Below, in pieces: positions 1 through 8,954 of a stretch of DNA of 64,000 nt. The position numbers were made by a program, and so were the translations under genes. Each line of letters starts with the position of its first letter. Position 1 is the first letter of the stretch. The notes below the pieces were generated by a model that was not told the origin of the DNA, ran no database searches, and saw only the letters and a program-made list of their open reading frames with translations. This stretch comes from Leucobacter insecticola (GTDB lineage: Bacteria; Actinomycetota; Actinomycetes; Actinomycetales; Microbacteriaceae). Location: contig NZ_CP049934.1 of the NCBI RefSeq assembly GCF_011382965.1, forward strand, positions 2,790,001 to 2,854,000, written 5' to 3'.

Positions 1-192
1 CGTCGAGTACAAACCACAGGGTTGCCGACTTGCTCGTGAAGTAGTTAAAGAAGGTCGACCGGCTGACGCCGGTGCGCCGCGTGATCTCCGTCACCGTTGT
101 CGCATCGTACCCCTGTTCAAGGAAGAGCTCGCACGCGGCATCTGCAATCATTTCCCGAGAAGACGCGTGGGGGCGGCCGCGAGACGAAGACA
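1..192 (-). CDS. TetR-family transcriptional regulator (5' part, runs off window)
   Basis: The minus strand reads from an ATG at 192 off the window edge. The 64 visible residues form the N-terminal helix-turn-helix of a TetR repressor: a basic start, AACELFLEQGYDATTVTEI and then RTGVSRSTFFNYFTSK, which is the recognition-helix signature. It is transcribed divergently from the peptide ABC importer beginning at 287, with a 94-bp gap, so it may control that operon. The ligand-binding domain lies outside the window, so the effector cannot be guessed. Family assignment is secure; the target is inference. Confidence 0.88.
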
Positions 193-286
193 TACTTCCC
201 AGTTTAGATGCCTGCGCAAATCACCAGGACCGTAGACTAGGGTGTGCTTGTTGAACCCAATCCAATAAGTTAGGGATGTCTGCCCG

Positions 287-1924
287 ATGACAAGATCCGC
301 ACCACGCTCCTTCGCCACGTTGATCGCCATCACGCTTGGTGCCCTCGCGCTCAGTTCCTGCGCAAGCCCAGACGTCACCGAAAGTAAGGGCGGTGGCACG
401 CTGGTCTACGCCACCGGCGACGCGGAGCCCACCTGCCTCGATCCACACGTCGGCGGCAACTACCCCCAGGCGCTCCTCTCGACCCAGTATCTCGAACCAC
501 TCGTCGGTCGCACGAGCGACGGCACCATCACCCCGTGGCTCGCCAGCGCGTGGGAGACCAGCGAAGATGGCCTGACCTGGGATTTCACACTCAAGGAGGG
601 TGTCACCTTCACCGACGGCACGCCGCTTGATGCGGAAGCCGTCAAGGTCAATATCGAACATCTGCAGGATCCCGAGACCCAGTCGTCAACCGGGTACCTC
701 GCGGTCGAGAAGATCGCGAGTATTGAGGCCGTCAACCCCTCCCACGTGCGGTTCCAGCTCTCGGCACCCGACTCCGCGCTGCTCGAATCGCTCAGCCAGC
801 AATGGACCGCGATGCAGTCACCCGCCGGGATCGCACGCGGCATGGAAGAAAACTGCCAGGCACCCATCGGCACGGGCCCCTTCGTTGTCGAGAAGTGGAC
901 GCCGCAGCAGAAGGTCACCCTCGTCCGCAATGACGACTACCGCACCCATGGCCCCGAAGCGGATCACGAGGGCGCCGCCTACCTTGAGCGCATCGAGTGG
1001 CGCTTTATCCCCGACGCGGCAACGCGAGCCGCGGCGCTCTCCTCGGGCGAGGTAGACGTCATCGATAATCCTCAGCCCACCACGATCGTCACCGCCGACA
1101 AGAAGGGATCCGGGATTGAGCACATCAACGCCCCGCGCCCCGGCTCCGTGAACCGTATCGAACTGAACTCCGGGCAGGCCCCGTTTGACGATGTGCGCGT
1201 GCGTGAGGCATTCATTCGTGCCGCAGATCCCGCCCCGGGAATCGAGTCCCTGTACCTCGGAACAACGGCCCGCTCCACCTCGGCACTCGCAAGCACCGAA
1301 CCGACAGCCGTCAGCAACAAGGCGTTCTTCGCCACTGATCCCGAAGCCGCGAAACGGCTGCTCGACGAGGCCGGTTGGACCACGTCCGATGCAGACGGGG
1401 TGCGCACCAAAGACGGCAAGCGCCTCACCGTCCGTTTCCCCGTCAGCACCAACCAGTCAGTCGCAGCAGAGCAGTCCCTCTTCGAACAGATCCAGGCCAA
1501 TGCTGCCGACGTGGGTTTCGAGGTGATCCTGAATCCCGTTGATCTCAGTAGCTGGTACGGGGCGCTCGGCGCCAACGAGTACGAGGCGGTCAGCGCCCCG
1601 TACACCAAGGTCGGCCCCGACGTGCTGCGGATCCTGTACCACTCCGACGGCATCGTGCCTGCGCCGTCGGGGTATTTCGCGAACCACGCGCAACTGCGCG
1701 ACCCCGAGCTCGACGCGATCCTCGATCAGGCCTCGGCGACCCTCGACGAGACGAAGCGCGCAGAGCTCTACGCCGACGCCCAACAGCGCATCATGGAGAG
1801 CTTCACCGTGCTGCCGCTCTACGACCAGCAGAACCACTTCCTCGTGAAGGGCGCCACCGGCGTCACCACGCTCGGCACCGTCGCGACCCCCACGTTCATC
1901 AACGCCAAACTCGGGGATTCATAG
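287..1924 (+). CDS. ABC transporter substrate-binding lipoprotein, peptide/nickel family 5
   Basis: Extracytoplasmic solute receptor of an Opp/Dpp-type importer, 545 residues, the usual size for SBP family 5. The signal peptide ends in a lipobox (LSSC, Cys25), so it should be membrane-anchored on the outer face. The body shows family-5 features: the EPTCLDPH segment, LVGRTSDGTITPWLASAWETS, and WDFTLKEGVTFTDGTPLDAEAVK. It is first in an operon with two permeases and a fused ATPase, ending 2 nt before the first permease. The substrate (peptide, nickel chelate or other) cannot be read from sequence. Confidence 0.93.
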   Translation: MTRSAPRSFATLIAITLGALALSSCASPDVTESKGGGTLVYATGDAEPTCLDPHVGGNYPQALLSTQYLEPLVGRTSDGTITPWLASAWETSEDGLTWDFTLKEGVTFTDGTPLDAEAVKVNIEHLQDPETQSSTGYLAVEKIASIEAVNPSHVRFQLSAPDSALLESLSQQWTAMQSPAGIARGMEENCQAPIGTGPFVVEKWTPQQKVTLVRNDDYRTHGPEADHEGAAYLERIEWRFIPDAATRAAALSSGEVDVIDNPQPTTIVTADKKGSGIEHINAPRPGSVNRIELNSGQAPFDDVRVREAFIRAADPAPGIESLYLGTTARSTSALASTEPTAVSNKAFFATDPEAAKRLLDEAGWTTSDADGVRTKDGKRLTVRFPVSTNQSVAAEQSLFEQIQANAADVGFEVILNPVDLSSWYGALGANEYEAVSAPYTKVGPDVLRILYHSDGIVPAPSGYFANHAQLRDPELDAILDQASATLDETKRAELYADAQQRIMESFTVLPLYDQQNHFLVKGATGVTTLGTVATPTFINAKLGDS

Positions 1925-1926
1925 GA

Positions 1927-2913
1927 GTGAGAACGGCCCTGGCGCGACTGTGCCGGCTCCTGCTGCCGCGGCTCGGCTCGGCGGTGTTGGTGGTGTGGAT
2001 CACCGCCACCGTCGTATTCGTCGCGCTGCGGGCCTCCGGCGACCCGCTCGAGGCGATCCTCGGCGGGCCGGGGTCACAAGCGGGCCCAGAGGCCACCCAG
2101 CGGGCCACCGAGGCATACGGTCTCGACCAACCGCTGATCATGCAGTATCTGGCCCAGCTGTGGCGGATCGCCACCCTGCAGTTCGGGGACTCATACGCGC
2201 GCAAGCAGCCGGTCGCGGATCTGCTCGCGGAAAACCTCGCGCCGACCATCCTGATCGCGACGCTTGCGCTCCTGCTCGCCTGGGCGCTCGCCGTGGCGGG
2301 TCTACTCCTCGCTGCGACGGCCCGCGGACGCCTCGGGGGCCTCGTGCGGGCTGGGCTCGCCGGAATTGAAACGGTGGCGAGCGTGGTGCCGCAGTTTTTC
2401 TTGGGGGCGGTGCTGATCCTGGTGTTCGCGAACGGGCTGGGGTGGTTTCCGGTGACAAGCACGGGATCCAGCCCCGCCGGGCTCGTCCTCCCCGTCGTGA
2501 CGCTGGCGGTTCCGATCGCCGGGTATCTCGCGCATGTGCTCCACGGATCTCTCGCCGAGGCCGATGCAGCCCCGTTCGCGACGACGGCCAGGTCGCGCGG
2601 GGCTTCCGAAACTCGGGTGTTCTTTCGCCACACACTGCGCCACGCGGCGCTCCCCGGGGTGGCACTGTCTGGCTGGGCGTACGGCTCGCTCCTGAGCGGT
2701 GCCGTGGTGGTCGAAGCGCTGTTTGCGCGGCCGGGCCTCGGGCGGCTCCTCCTCGAAGCGGCGAGCGTGCGCGATGTGCCGGTGGTGGTCGGCGTGGTCA
2801 CGGTGATCGCGCTGCTCTACGTTGCGGTGATGGTGCTCGCTGCGCTGCTGGAACACGTCGTCGATCCGCGGCTCGCGGTTGCCCGCGCCGCACCGGGGGT
2901 GGTCGGCGCATGA
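1927..2913 (+). CDS. ABC transporter permease, DppB/OppB type
   Basis: Inner-membrane permease of 328 residues starting at GTG, 2 nt after the receptor's stop codon. It has the DppB architecture: an N-terminal membrane helix (VLVVWITATVVFVALRASG), a soluble loop, then a block of five helices. The cytoplasmic EAA coupling loop lies around TTARSRGASETRVFFRHTLRHAALP. The 3' end overlaps the ATG of the next permease by 4 nt, implying translational coupling. Together with the next gene it should form the heterodimeric channel. Confidence 0.92.
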   Translation: MRTALARLCRLLLPRLGSAVLVVWITATVVFVALRASGDPLEAILGGPGSQAGPEATQRATEAYGLDQPLIMQYLAQLWRIATLQFGDSYARKQPVADLLAENLAPTILIATLALLLAWALAVAGLLLAATARGRLGGLVRAGLAGIETVASVVPQFFLGAVLILVFANGLGWFPVTSTGSSPAGLVLPVVTLAVPIAGYLAHVLHGSLAEADAAPFATTARSRGASETRVFFRHTLRHAALPGVALSGWAYGSLLSGAVVVEALFARPGLGRLLLEAASVRDVPVVVGVVTVIALLYVAVMVLAALLEHVVDPRLAVARAAPGVVGA

Positions 2914-3724
2914 CGACAGCGCCCAACAAACGGCTTGGCTGGTCCGGGATCACGGCGCTCGCGATCCTGATCCTGACGCTGCTCGCGGTAGCCGCCCCGC
3001 GCCTTATCGCCCCCGGTGACCCGCTCGCGATCCATCCCGCCGACGCACTTCAACCGCCCTCACCCGCGCACCTCTTCGGCACCGACGAGTCCGGCCGGGA
3101 CCTCTTCACCCGCGTCGTTCACGGCGCGGCGGCCTCGCTCGGGATCGGCCTCGCCGCGACCGCAATCGGAGTCGGGATCGGCGCGATCCTAGGATTCATT
3201 GCAGGCCTCGGGCCGCGACTCCTCGACTCGGCGCTCGGCCGGGTGTTTGAGGTGCTGTTCGCCCTCCCCACCCTCGTGATGGCGCTGCTGTTCATCGCCG
3301 TGATTGGCGGTGGCCCCGCGGCGTCAACCCTCGCGATTGGCATCGCGACGATCCCTGGCTATGCACGCATGCTGCGGGCACGGGTGCGCGGGATCGCACA
3401 CAGCGACTATGTGGAGTGGGCCCGGCTTGACGGCGCAAGCCCCTGCGCGTGTTCGCCAGGCACATCGCTCCCAACTCGCTGTGGCCGCTCGTGTCGGCAG
3501 CGACACTCGGGGTGGGCCAAGCGATCGTGTGGGTGTCGGCGCTCGGTTTCTTGGGGCTCGGCGCACTGCCGCCATCGCCGGAGTGGGGCGCGATGCTGAA
3601 CTCGGGCCGCACCTACATCGAGGTCGCCTGGTGGATGACGGTGTTTCCGGGCCTCGCCATCGTCCTAACGGCCGCGGCACTGACGGCGTTGGGGCGCAGG
3701 CTCGCCAGAGTGGGAGTCTCATGA
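2910..3724 (+). pseudogene. ABC transporter permease, DppC/OppC type, frameshifted
   Basis: The reading frame starts at ATG 2910 (MTTAPNKRLGW) and runs normally through IHPADALQPPSPAHLFGTDESGRDLFTRVV, a typical DppC N-terminal block, to the EAA loop (EWARLDGASP). It then loses register at a four-C run, 3440-3443. The remaining C-terminal part continues in the next frame (LRVFARHIAPNSLWPLVSAA to the stop at 3724). One extra C restores a full-length protein of about 271 residues with no other defect. A sequencing homopolymer error is as likely as a real frameshift. The partner ATPase overlaps its stop codon. Confidence 0.88.
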
Positions 3725-5202
3725 GCATTTTGGAGATTCAGGATCTCAGCGTGCACTTCGGCGGCGAAGCGATCCTCGACGGCATCACCCTGAGCGTCAA
3801 ACCGGGCGAATGTCTGGCGATCGTGGGTGAATCGGGGGCGGGAAAGTCGGTGCTCACTCGCACGCTGCTCGGGCTCACACAGGCCGAGTCGCAGTGGCGG
3901 GTCTCCGCGGGCCGCTTCGACGCGACGGGCCGCGACATGCGGGCGGCCTCTCAGCGTGACTGGCGCAGGCTGCGCGGCGCCGAGGTGGGGCTGATCCTGC
4001 AGGATGCGCTGCAGTCGCTCGATCCGCTGCGCACCATCGAGGCTGAGGTGGGCGAAGCGCTGGCGGTGCGGGATCGAGGAGCGTTGTGGCGCAATAGCGC
4101 CTCCCGGCGGGCGTTGGTACTCGACGCCCTGCAGCGTGCGGGCCTACCGAATGCCGCCGATCACCTGCGGCAGCGATCCGGCGAGCTGTCCGGGGGCATG
4201 CGGCAGCGGGCCCTCATCGCCTCGGCGATCGCGGCGAATCCACAGCTCGTCATCGCAGACGAACCCACTACCGCACTCGACCCCGCAACCGCCGCCCGCG
4301 TGCTCGACCTCTTCGCCGAGATCCGCGCCTCCGGCACCGCTCTGCTGCTCATCAGCCACGACCTCCGCAGTGTCGCGCGCATCGCCAACCGTATTGCGGT
4401 GCTGGATCGGGGCCGGATCGTGGAGCTCGGCGAAGCGACCCAGATCCTGAATCGTCCGCAGCACACCGTCACGCAGCAGCTTCTCGCGGCGTCGCCGTCT
4501 GGTCCGAAGCCTGGCCCGACGAGGGCGCCGGGCGAACCGCTCATCACCGTGACGGCCGGGACCCGCAGCTTCGCCCGCGGAAAGGGCGGAAAGGGCGGAA
4601 AGGGCGAAACGCGCGCGCTCGACAGCGTCAGCTTTGAGCTTCGTCGGGGCGAGGCAGTGGGGGTCCTGGGCGAATCGGGCGCGGGCAAGACGACCCTCGC
4701 ACGGGTGCTCGTCGGAGCCGAACGCCTCGACTCAGGGACGGTCTCCCGCGCCGGGGCAAAGGTGCGGCTGATCCCGCAAGATCCGCTCGCAAGCTTTGAC
4801 CCGAGGTGGCGGGTTGAGCGGATCATTGCCGCGTCCAACCGCCTACCCGACACGACCGTGGCGGAGCTGTTAGCGATGGTCGGCCTCGAACCCGAACTGG
4901 CGCGTCGCCGTCCCGCGTCGCTGTCTGGCGGACAACGGCAGCGGGTAGCGATTGCTCGTGCCCTCGCTGCGGATCCCGATGTGCTGGTGTGCGACGAACC
5001 GGTGTCGGCGCTCGATATGCGCACCCAGGCGGGGATCCTCGAGCTGCTGCGACGCCTGCAGCGGGAGCGCGGCCTGACGATCGTGTTCGTCTCCCACGAT
5101 GTTGCGGCGCTGCGCACCGTCTCCGATCGTGTGCTGGTGATGCGCAGCGGCCGGATCATCGAACAGGGCCCCACGGAGGCGGTGTTTGCTGGCACCGCCT
5201 GA
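3721..5202 (+). CDS. Fused dipeptide ABC transporter ATP-binding protein (DppD-DppF type)
   Basis: A 493-residue protein with two complete ABC cassettes in one chain. The first has Walker A GESGAGKS and signature LSGGMRQR. The second has GESGAGKT and LSGGQRQR followed by a DEPVSALD Walker B/D-loop. The start at ATG 3721 overlaps the permease stop (ATGA). A Gly-Lys-rich linker (GKGGKGGKG) lies at the join between cassettes. It energises the importer encoded just upstream. It is convergent with the trehalose gene, whose stop lies only 8 bp further on. Confidence 0.93.
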   Translation: MSILEIQDLSVHFGGEAILDGITLSVKPGECLAIVGESGAGKSVLTRTLLGLTQAESQWRVSAGRFDATGRDMRAASQRDWRRLRGAEVGLILQDALQSLDPLRTIEAEVGEALAVRDRGALWRNSASRRALVLDALQRAGLPNAADHLRQRSGELSGGMRQRALIASAIAANPQLVIADEPTTALDPATAARVLDLFAEIRASGTALLLISHDLRSVARIANRIAVLDRGRIVELGEATQILNRPQHTVTQQLLAASPSGPKPGPTRAPGEPLITVTAGTRSFARGKGGKGGKGETRALDSVSFELRRGEAVGVLGESGAGKTTLARVLVGAERLDSGTVSRAGAKVRLIPQDPLASFDPRWRVERIIAASNRLPDTTVAELLAMVGLEPELARRRPASLSGGQRQRVAIARALAADPDVLVCDEPVSALDMRTQAGILELLRRLQRERGLTIVFVSHDVAALRTVSDRVLVMRSGRIIEQGPTEAVFAGTA

Positions 5203-5209
5203 CAACCGC

Positions 5210-7525
5210 TCAGTGAACCTTCGCGACCTCCGAGCCGATCACGATGCCGGTGCGGAGTTCGGCGAGCACCGCGAGTACGGCTGCGGCGGCCTCAGGATCC
5301 GCAACCCGCTCTCGCGCGAGCGAGGATCCCTCCCCCACTTTGATACCGAGATCGTCAGGCCCCAGCACCGCAAACACGTCTTCGTCGGTCACGTCGTCGC
5401 CGAGGAACAGCACGGGAGCCGCCGGCAGCGCCTCACGGATCAGTTGCAGCGCGCTTCCCTTGTTGGTGTTACGAACCGAAAATTCGCGCACCTGCTTGCC
5501 CTCGCGCATCGTGATCCCGGGCACAGCTCCGAGCTCAACCGCGGCGGCCAGGAGCTCGGCGGCCCGATCCGGCTCGACGACTTCGCGCGTGTGGACCACG
5601 ATCCCGTATGGCTTCCGTTCAAGCCGCACGCCCAGCTCATCACGGAACACCCGGTCGAAGCGGCGCGAGAGCTTGCTGAGCCGTTCTTCCTCGTCGGGCG
5701 TCAGCGATCCCGAATCGGGGCCCACCGCGGCAGCGCCCGCAGCCTCCATCCCGGTAAGCTCCGCTCCGTGGGAAGCCGACAGGATCCAATCGTCGGATTC
5801 AAGCCCGGTCACCCGCAGCCCATCAATCGAGCGGCCGGTCAGCAGAATCACCTGCACATCGGGTGACTCCTGCAGCACTTCAAGGGCGTGCCGGGCACGG
5901 GGCAGGATCCGGGCATCCTGTGGACGCCCCACGATCGGCGCGAGGGTACCGTCAAAATCGCTCGCGACGATCAGCGTCGGGGCGGTCGCAAGCCGTCTGA
6001 GCCTCGCCCGCAACGGACTCGATATAAACACTTCAGCGGGCGGGGGCGCCTCGCCATCATCACTGGCCTGCTCACTCACCACCTGCTTTTCTCGGGTGTC
6101 AGCCGCGGCAGCCACCGCCCCCAGATACTGTGTCGCCCAGTGCGCGACATCGTTGTCGTAGACGGCTTTGCGCAGTGACCGCATCCGACGCCGCTGCTCT
6201 TCGCGGGGCAGGTGAATCGCTCGGAGCATTGCGGCTTTGAGCGCCTCGATATCGTGCGGGTTAATCAGGAGCGCCGCTCGCAGCTCGTCGGCGGCCCCGG
6301 TGAATTCGCTCAGGATCAGGGCCCCGCCCTCATCGGCCCTGCAGGCCACATACTCCTTCGCGACCAGGTTCATGCCGTCTCGCAGTGGCGTCACCACCAT
6401 CACGTCGGCCGCGAGATACAGTGCCGCCATCTCGTCGCGCGAGTAGCTTTGGTGCAGGTAGACGAGCGGTGAGTGACCGATGGACCCGTGGGCACCGTTA
6501 ATGTGCCCTGCCGTGACCTCAACTTCTTCGCGCAGTTGCTGATACGCCTCAACCTGTTCGCGGCTTGGGCTCGCAACCTGCACGAGCACGGTGTCGTGGG
6601 CGCTGATCTCGCCGTCCTCAAGCAGCTCTTCGAAGGCCTTCAGCCGGTGCCTGATCCCCTTCGTGTAGTCCAGCCGATCCACGCCAAGCAAGATGGTGCG
6701 TTCCTGGCCCAGTTCTTCGCGGATCTCCTCAGCACGCCGGCGTATCTCGGGCCGCGACGCAAGTTCCTCAAATCCGCCTGCGTCGATCGAGATCGGGAAC
6801 TCCTGCGCGAGCACCGAGCGCGCGGCCTGATCCGGGGTCTCGGGCAGCACGATCGTGTTGCCCCGCGCGGGGGCACCCGCGTAGCGCTCGCTGACGTAAC
6901 GGAAGTTGACAGCATCTTGCACACGCTGAAAGCCGATAACGTCGGCGCCCAACAGCCCTCGCACAATCTGGCGCCGCCAGGGAAGCTGCGCGAAGAGACT
7001 CCGTGGCGGGAAGGGGATGTGCAGAAAGAAACCGATGGTGAGGTCGGGGCGAAGATCCCGCAGAATGGCGGGCACCAATTGGAGCTGGTAGTCGTGCACC
7101 CAAACCACAGCACCCTCAGCAGCCTCGCGCGCCACCCGCTCAGCGAATCGCAGGTTGACGCGCTGGTACGAGTCCCACCAGGTCCGGTGATAGACCGGCG
7201 GGGAGATCACATCGTGGTACAGCGGCCATAGCGTGCCGTTTGAGAAGCCCTCGTAATAGCTCTCGAGCTCTTCGCTTGAGAGCGGGATCGGGGCGAGGCG
7301 CATGGATCCGATCTCGAAGGGCTCTACCTCTTCGTCTGCGCTGCCGGCCCAACCCACCCACAAACAGCCGAGTTCGCGCACGATGGGCTCGACCGCGGTC
7401 ACCAATCCACCTGGCGACGGCGCCCAGTCAGTCTTGCCGTCTTCTCTGACGATCCGGTCCACGGGCAGCCGATTCGAAACCATCACGAGTTCGCGCCCCT
7501 TGGCGACCTCACTCAATTCAAACAT
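5210..7525 (-). CDS. otsAB: Bifunctional trehalose-6-phosphate synthase / trehalose phosphatase
   Basis: A 771-residue fusion making trehalose from UDP-glucose and glucose-6-phosphate. Residues from about 10 to 490 are the GT20 synthase, with SNRLPVDR, SPGGLVTA, WVHDYQLQLVP, GFFLHIPFPP, the phosphate-binding GVDRLDYTKG and RDGMNLVAKEYVA. The C-terminal part from about 515 is a HAD phosphatase with the nucleophile motif SDFDGTLAP and the late acidic motif FLGDDVTDEDVF. The end-to-end fusion lets the intermediate be dephosphorylated on the same polypeptide. The product is a cytosolic osmo/desiccation protectant. Confidence 0.96.
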   Translation of the reverse strand: MFELSEVAKGRELVMVSNRLPVDRIVREDGKTDWAPSPGGLVTAVEPIVRELGCLWVGWAGSADEEVEPFEIGSMRLAPIPLSSEELESYYEGFSNGTLWPLYHDVISPPVYHRTWWDSYQRVNLRFAERVAREAAEGAVVWVHDYQLQLVPAILRDLRPDLTIGFFLHIPFPPRSLFAQLPWRRQIVRGLLGADVIGFQRVQDAVNFRYVSERYAGAPARGNTIVLPETPDQAARSVLAQEFPISIDAGGFEELASRPEIRRRAEEIREELGQERTILLGVDRLDYTKGIRHRLKAFEELLEDGEISAHDTVLVQVASPSREQVEAYQQLREEVEVTAGHINGAHGSIGHSPLVYLHQSYSRDEMAALYLAADVMVVTPLRDGMNLVAKEYVACRADEGGALILSEFTGAADELRAALLINPHDIEALKAAMLRAIHLPREEQRRRMRSLRKAVYDNDVAHWATQYLGAVAAAADTREKQVVSEQASDDGEAPPPAEVFISSPLRARLRRLATAPTLIVASDFDGTLAPIVGRPQDARILPRARHALEVLQESPDVQVILLTGRSIDGLRVTGLESDDWILSASHGAELTGMEAAGAAAVGPDSGSLTPDEEERLSKLSRRFDRVFRDELGVRLERKPYGIVVHTREVVEPDRAAELLAAAVELGAVPGITMREGKQVREFSVRNTNKGSALQLIREALPAAPVLFLGDDVTDEDVFAVLGPDDLGIKVGEGSSLARERVADPEAAAAVLAVLAELRTGIVIGSEVAKVH

Positions 7526-7647
7526 TCCAACGCTCCCAACGAGTGTTGTGTCCGACGAAACCGAAGAATCGCATTCAGTCTATCTACTCGGATGCTGTGG
7601 GGTAACATCGCCAGGATCCTGAACGCCCCAAGGCTTCAAAAGGACAA

Positions 7648-7677
7648 TTCCCCGCAACTCTCGCGAGCTGCGGGGAA
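7648..7677 (-). terminator. Hairpin terminator after aztD
   Basis: A 9-bp perfect stem (TTCCCCGCA / TGCGGGGAA) with a 12-nt loop lies 30 bp past the stop of the leftward metallochaperone gene. On that strand it is followed by a T-rich stretch (TTGTCCTTTT). It also shields the start region of otsAB. Confidence 0.65.
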
Positions 7678-7707
7678 TCTCACCCTGCGTAAGTTGGGCG
7701 CAGAGCC

Positions 7708-8922
7708 TTAGAGGTCGTGATGTTCACCCTCGGGAGCCGAGACCGCGATCTTCGCGCCCGCAACCCCCACGTCAATCGTGCGGGTCGCGAGGTCGTCGCG
7801 CGAGATCTCAACAACCGTCTTGTTCACTGGATCGGTGATGTACACAAAATCATGGCTGAACGCGAGATCCGGCATCACTCCGCCGTGGCCCTCGGGAACT
7901 TCCCACGCGTCAATGGCGGCAACCGTTTCTGTAACCTTGCCGGATTTGATATCGAACAGAACCAGGTCACCATTAGTTGTGAGCACAGCGCCGACGTTAT
8001 CGCCGAGGTCAAGCATTGCACGGAAGGGTGCACCAACGTCGACCGTCTTCGTGCTACCTTCCGCGAGATCAGCGATGAGCACAGTGGTCGCGGGGCCCTG
8101 GCCGTAGCGGCCAAAGATCAGTGTGGCATCGGATTCGGCCGGGTGCGCGAACGCACCGACTCGATCCTCGCCCTTCGCGGGGTATTCGTGTTTGACCGAG
8201 CCGCCGGCTTCAGTGACCTCGAGCAGACCATCGGTGCACCCGAAGACCACGGACTCTTTGAGTACAGCAGCGCCATGCAGACCTGGGCACTCGGGGAATT
8301 CGGCGATCAGGTTGCCTTTGTCATCGTAGGACGCGACACCGAGAGGCAGATTCTCATCGGGCATTGTCAGCAGGAAGCCATCCTGTCGGGGCACGGCGAC
8401 TCCGTGGTGAGGGGCGGCGGCGGCTTTCGTGATGAACGGCTGGGGATTGTCACCCATCAACTCGATGTCGGTGTAGACGGCGGTGGCTCCGGTTCCGTCA
8501 TAGTAAATCGCTGTCTTGGTGCCGGAGCGCTCAACATGGGTCGGTTTCTCGCCTGTCGCGACAACATCACTGATGCTCGGCTCAGCTTCCTTGACGTCGC
8601 TGTGGTCACCGTGAGAGACGAGGCCCAGCCCCGAATCCACCAGCCAGGTGTTACCAGATTCACCATCGGTAACCGCGAAACTACCGCTGTGTCCGAGTGC
8701 GGTCAGCGTGGGGTTCTTCCCCGCCGAGAAAGCTGCGAGCTCCTCGCCGCTGTCCGCATCACGCACGCTGACACCCTCGGGGGTGGAGAGAACGAGGCGT
8801 GCTTCAGCGTGTTCATGTGCCGTCGCGTCTGCGGGCTCAGTGGCAGGGGCAGAAGAGCAAGCACTGAATGCGAGGGTACCGATGCAGAGGGTGGACAAAA
8901 TGATGAGTCGTTTCGTTTTCAT
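7708..8922 (-). CDS. aztD: AztD-like zinc metallochaperone lipoprotein
   Basis: A 404-residue secreted lipoprotein with lipobox FSAC (Cys22). The mature part has repeated beta-propeller-like strands (VRDADSGEELAAFSAGKNP, WLVDSGLGLVSHGDHSD). His-rich patches typical of AztD zinc chaperones are present: HEHAEA near the N-terminus, SHGDHSD, APHHG and a C-terminal GEHHDL. AztD proteins deliver zinc to the AztC solute receptor; no aztABC is in this window. A Fur/Zur-type box lies 14 bp upstream of the ATG, so zinc repression is likely. The RBS is the G-run before the ATG. Family call good; partner unknown. Confidence 0.8.
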   Translation of the reverse strand: MKTKRLIILSTLCIGTLAFSACSSAPATEPADATAHEHAEARLVLSTPEGVSVRDADSGEELAAFSAGKNPTLTALGHSGSFAVTDGESGNTWLVDSGLGLVSHGDHSDVKEAEPSISDVVATGEKPTHVERSGTKTAIYYDGTGATAVYTDIELMGDNPQPFITKAAAAPHHGVAVPRQDGFLLTMPDENLPLGVASYDDKGNLIAEFPECPGLHGAAVLKESVVFGCTDGLLEVTEAGGSVKHEYPAKGEDRVGAFAHPAESDATLIFGRYGQGPATTVLIADLAEGSTKTVDVGAPFRAMLDLGDNVGAVLTTNGDLVLFDIKSGKVTETVAAIDAWEVPEGHGGVMPDLAFSHDFVYITDPVNKTVVEISRDDLATRTIDVGVAGAKIAVSAPEGEHHDL

Positions 8923-8935
8923 CCCCCCACCATAC

Positions 8936-8954
8936 GATAATGAGAATGAATATC
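8936..8954 (-). promoter_or_regulatory. Putative Zur (Fur-family) operator
   Basis: The 19-bp sequence GATAATGAGAATGAATATC matches the classical Fur-family box GATAATGATAATCATTATC at 16 of 19 positions. It sits in the 30-bp gap between the yibE/F-type gene and aztD. It overlaps the last two bases of the former and ends 14 bp before the aztD start codon. Since aztD is a zinc gene, Zur is the most likely ligand. Confidence 0.7.

Noticed and set aside
2442..3599. Extended N-terminus for the DppC-type permease
   Set aside because: The upstream part lies inside the DppB gene and is Arg-rich noise; the true start is ATG 2910 at the ATGA overlap.
7717..8940. 407-residue open frame antisense to aztD
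   Set aside because: A codon-bias shadow of the GC-rich gene on the other strand; no family resemblance.
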